Below are positions 7,160 through 8,099 of a stretch of DNA of 8,099 bases, piece after piece (within the stretch, counting starts at the first letter, position 1; every line of letters starts with the position of its first letter). The notes beneath the pieces were generated by a model. It ran no database searches and was not told the origin of the DNA. It worked only from the letters and a program-made list of their open reading frames with translations. The stretch is taken from positions 1 through 8,099 of the forward strand of contig RGVT01000107.1 of NCBI GenBank assembly GCA_010027105.1, in the 5' to 3' direction. Made by a program: the position numbers and the translations under genes. The stretch comes from Planctomycetia bacterium. GTDB lineage: Bacteria > Planctomycetota > Planctomycetia > Pirellulales > UBA1268.

Positions 7160-7290
7160 ATGAACACAACGCCCTGCACCCGTTCCCGCAGCGGCTTTAC
7201 GCTCGTGGAGCTTTGGGCGTGATTGCGATCATCGGGCTCCTGCTGCCCGCGGTGCAGGCGACCCGCGAGCGGCCGTTTCCGGCGTTATGA
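7160..7290 (+). pseudogene. Frameshifted remnant of a pilin-like/DUF1559 protein N-terminus
   Basis: From the ATG at 7160 the frame reads a short basic leader and then SGFTLVELWA before a TGA at 7220. In the neighbouring frame from 7219 it continues VIAIIGLLLPAVQATRERP and stops at 7288-7290. Together these match the type II/IV prepilin-like N-terminus (G^FTLVEL, then a hydrophobic helix ending LLPAVQAxRE) that opens DUF1559 proteins in Planctomycetes. Adding one T in the run at 7212-7214 would join the halves as VELLGVIAIIG, so a single-base deletion explains the break. The usual ILIAL between IIG and LLPAVQ is also missing, and nothing of the large C-terminal domain follows. It is a dead 5' fragment, not a working gene. 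A sequencing error could explain the frameshift but not the lost C-terminus. Confidence 0.85.
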
Positions 7291-7328
7291 CGTTCGCCTC
7301 GCGGCCTGCGTCAACATCGAGGACGCCG

Positions 7329-7337
7329 TGGTATGAT
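7329..7337 (+). promoter_or_regulatory. Candidate extended -10 promoter of the nucleotidyltransferase/HEPN pair
   Basis: TGGTATGAT is a TGn-extended -10 with the hexamer TATGAT at 7332-7337 (one mismatch to TATAAT), striking in GC-rich DNA. A -35-like TCAACA at 7311-7316 matches TTGACA at four of six positions with a short 15-bp spacer. Transcription would start near 7344, about 40 nt before the ATG at 7384, with GAGGG (7368-7372) as a possible ribosome site. This would favour the 7384 start over the upstream ATG/GTG codons. Prediction only. Confidence 0.4.
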
Positions 7338-7383
7338 GCGGAGGAAATACGTGTTTCTTGCCGCCACGAGGGTCTTGTCGCCC

Positions 7384-7710
7384 ATGGCTTCGATCGCCAC
7401 GAATCTGCGGCTCTCCTGCGCTGAGCAGGAAGGCATTCGGCGTGCCGTCGAGCGGGCATGTGAGCAACTCGGCGTCGTCTGGCGCAGGATCGTGCTCTTC
7501 GGTTCGCGAACCGACCCCGCCCGTCGTGGTGGCGATATCGATCTGCTCGTCGAACTCGATCCGCACCGATTGACGCAGCGGCTGCGAATCGCGCTCGAAG
7601 ACGAGATCGGTGTGCAACGTGTCGATCTCGTGGTGGATGACGGCAGCGGAGCGGGTGCATTTCCGGCGCTGGCACGGCTCGGGGGGGTGGAGTTGTGGTC
7701 GAACAGCTGA
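7384..7710 (+). CDS. mntA: MNT-domain nucleotidyltransferase, MntA-like antitoxin
   Basis: This 108-residue protein has the size of minimal nucleotidyltransferases. The active-site signature LFGSRTDPARRGGDIDLLVE (38-57) gives GS (40-41) followed by Asp51 and Asp53, and a third acidic residue, Asp81 in QRVDLVV, completes the metal-binding triad. In characterised HEPN-MNT modules, MntA neutralises the HEPN toxin by adding AMP to its tyrosine. The next gene, overlapping by 16 bp, encodes a HEPN protein with the matching motif, which supports this role. The start is uncertain: ATG 7333, ATG 7336 and GTG 7351 (GGAGG six bases before it) are all in frame. I chose ATG 7384 because the protein then begins at the family's normal position and the candidate -10 at 7332-7337 would place transcription start just before it. 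The region is less GC-rich than the metabolic genes, fitting acquired DNA. Confidence 0.82.
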   Translation: MASIATNLRLSCAEQEGIRRAVERACEQLGVVWRRIVLFGSRTDPARRGGDIDLLVELDPHRLTQRLRIALEDEIGVQRVDLVVDDGSGAGAFPALARLGGVELWSNS

Positions 7711-8099
7711 AGCAGATTCTTCGGGAGCAGCTGCATCTCCTGCGCGCCGCGGCCAGCGTGCTCGAGGAATCACGCGGTCGCGTGGCATCGTTCGCGGATC
7801 GGCTCGGAGGCGAACTCTCGGTCGGCGAGCGGGAGTCTTGCGAGGCGCTCACGTCGCGGTTCGCTCGGCTCAACGACTTTCTCGTCCAGCGGGTGTTTCG
7901 CACACTCGACCAGATCGAGTTGATGGACGAAGGCTCGCCGCTCGACCGATTGCAGCGGGCGGAAGCCCGCAGCCTCATCGCGTCCGCCGAGCGGTGGCGG
8001 GAGCTCCGCATGCTCCGCAATGCGATCGCCCACGACTATCTCATCGAGAGCGCCGACCGGGTTCTCCTCGACACGCTTGCGGCGTCCCCGGAGCTGCTC
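7695..8099 (+). CDS. hepT: HEPN-domain protein, HepT-like toxin (type VII TA), 3' partial
   Basis: An open frame from GTG 7695 runs to the window edge (135 codons, no stop). The protein is alpha-helical and charged. Near its end it carries the HEPN RNase motif RX4HXY as RNAIAHDY, with Arg108, His113 and Tyr115 (codons at 8016, 8031 and 8037). In the HepT-MntA system, Arg and His form the RNase active site and the Tyr is the residue AMPylated by MntA. The phrase DRLQRAEARSLIASAERWRELR before the motif is cut here by function: its helix places the motif as in other HepT-like proteins. The start overlaps the mntA-like gene by 16 bp, indicating one operon and coupled translation; GGAG lies only 2 nt before the GTG, so the G-rich run at 7681-7690 may help. 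HepT proteins are about 130-150 residues, so only the last few residues are probably missing. Confidence 0.85.
   Translation, partial: MVEQLKQILREQLHLLRAAASVLEESRGRVASFADRLGGELSVGERESCEALTSRFARLNDFLVQRVFRTLDQIELMDEGSPLDRLQRAEARSLIASAERWRELRMLRNAIAHDYLIESADRVLLDTLAASPELL

Noticed and set aside
7229..8020. A 263-codon minus-strand frame across the toxin-antitoxin genes
   Set aside because: It is antisense to the GSX9DXD and RX4HXY genes and its Ser/Arg-rich product shows no motif.

Overview
The window is GC-rich bacterial DNA (60-base lines sampled by eye run from 58% to 75% GC). It most likely comes from a planctomycete. Two signals point there: a broken copy of the pilin-like N-terminus that opens the DUF1559 proteins so abundant in Planctomycetes, and a DUF3352-like protein at the left edge of a kind I associate with that phylum. 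I cannot name a genus.

Layout. Bases 1-1410 (+) hold the 3' part of a large protein of unknown function. It converges, with 21 bp between the stop codons, on a compact three-gene minus-strand operon (5674 down to 1432): an IlvD/Edd-family sugar-acid dehydratase, a DapA-superfamily (DHDPS-like) enzyme, and an aldehyde dehydrogenase of the 2-oxoglutarate-semialdehyde type. The junctions are very tight: 2 bp between the first two genes and an ATGA overlap between the second and third. Divergent from the operon, across about 86 bp, is a GntP-family sugar-acid permease (5761-7113, +).

How these genes fit together. The four genes make a coherent non-phosphorylative (Weimberg-type) pathway. The permease imports an aldonate, probably a pentonate such as L-arabonate or D-xylonate. 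The dehydratase makes the 2-keto-3-deoxy acid, the DapA-like enzyme dehydrates it to 2-oxoglutarate semialdehyde, and the aldehyde dehydrogenase oxidises that to 2-oxoglutarate for the TCA cycle. No sugar dehydrogenase, lactonase or regulator is visible here, so free aldonate may be the starting substrate, or those genes lie elsewhere.

Right end (7114-8099). This part looks accessory and less GC-rich. It carries the frameshifted pilin/DUF1559 N-terminal remnant (7160-7290) and an extended -10 promoter candidate. These are followed by a nucleotidyltransferase/HEPN pair (MntA-HepT type VII toxin-antitoxin module) whose HEPN gene runs off the right edge with no stop codon in the window. No tRNA, rRNA, CRISPR array or insertion sequence was seen. 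I found no wholly new system. The most unusual points are a 33-bp tandem duplication in the 5' end of the dehydratase gene, the odd active-site loop of the DapA-like enzyme, and the pseudogene next to the toxin-antitoxin pair.
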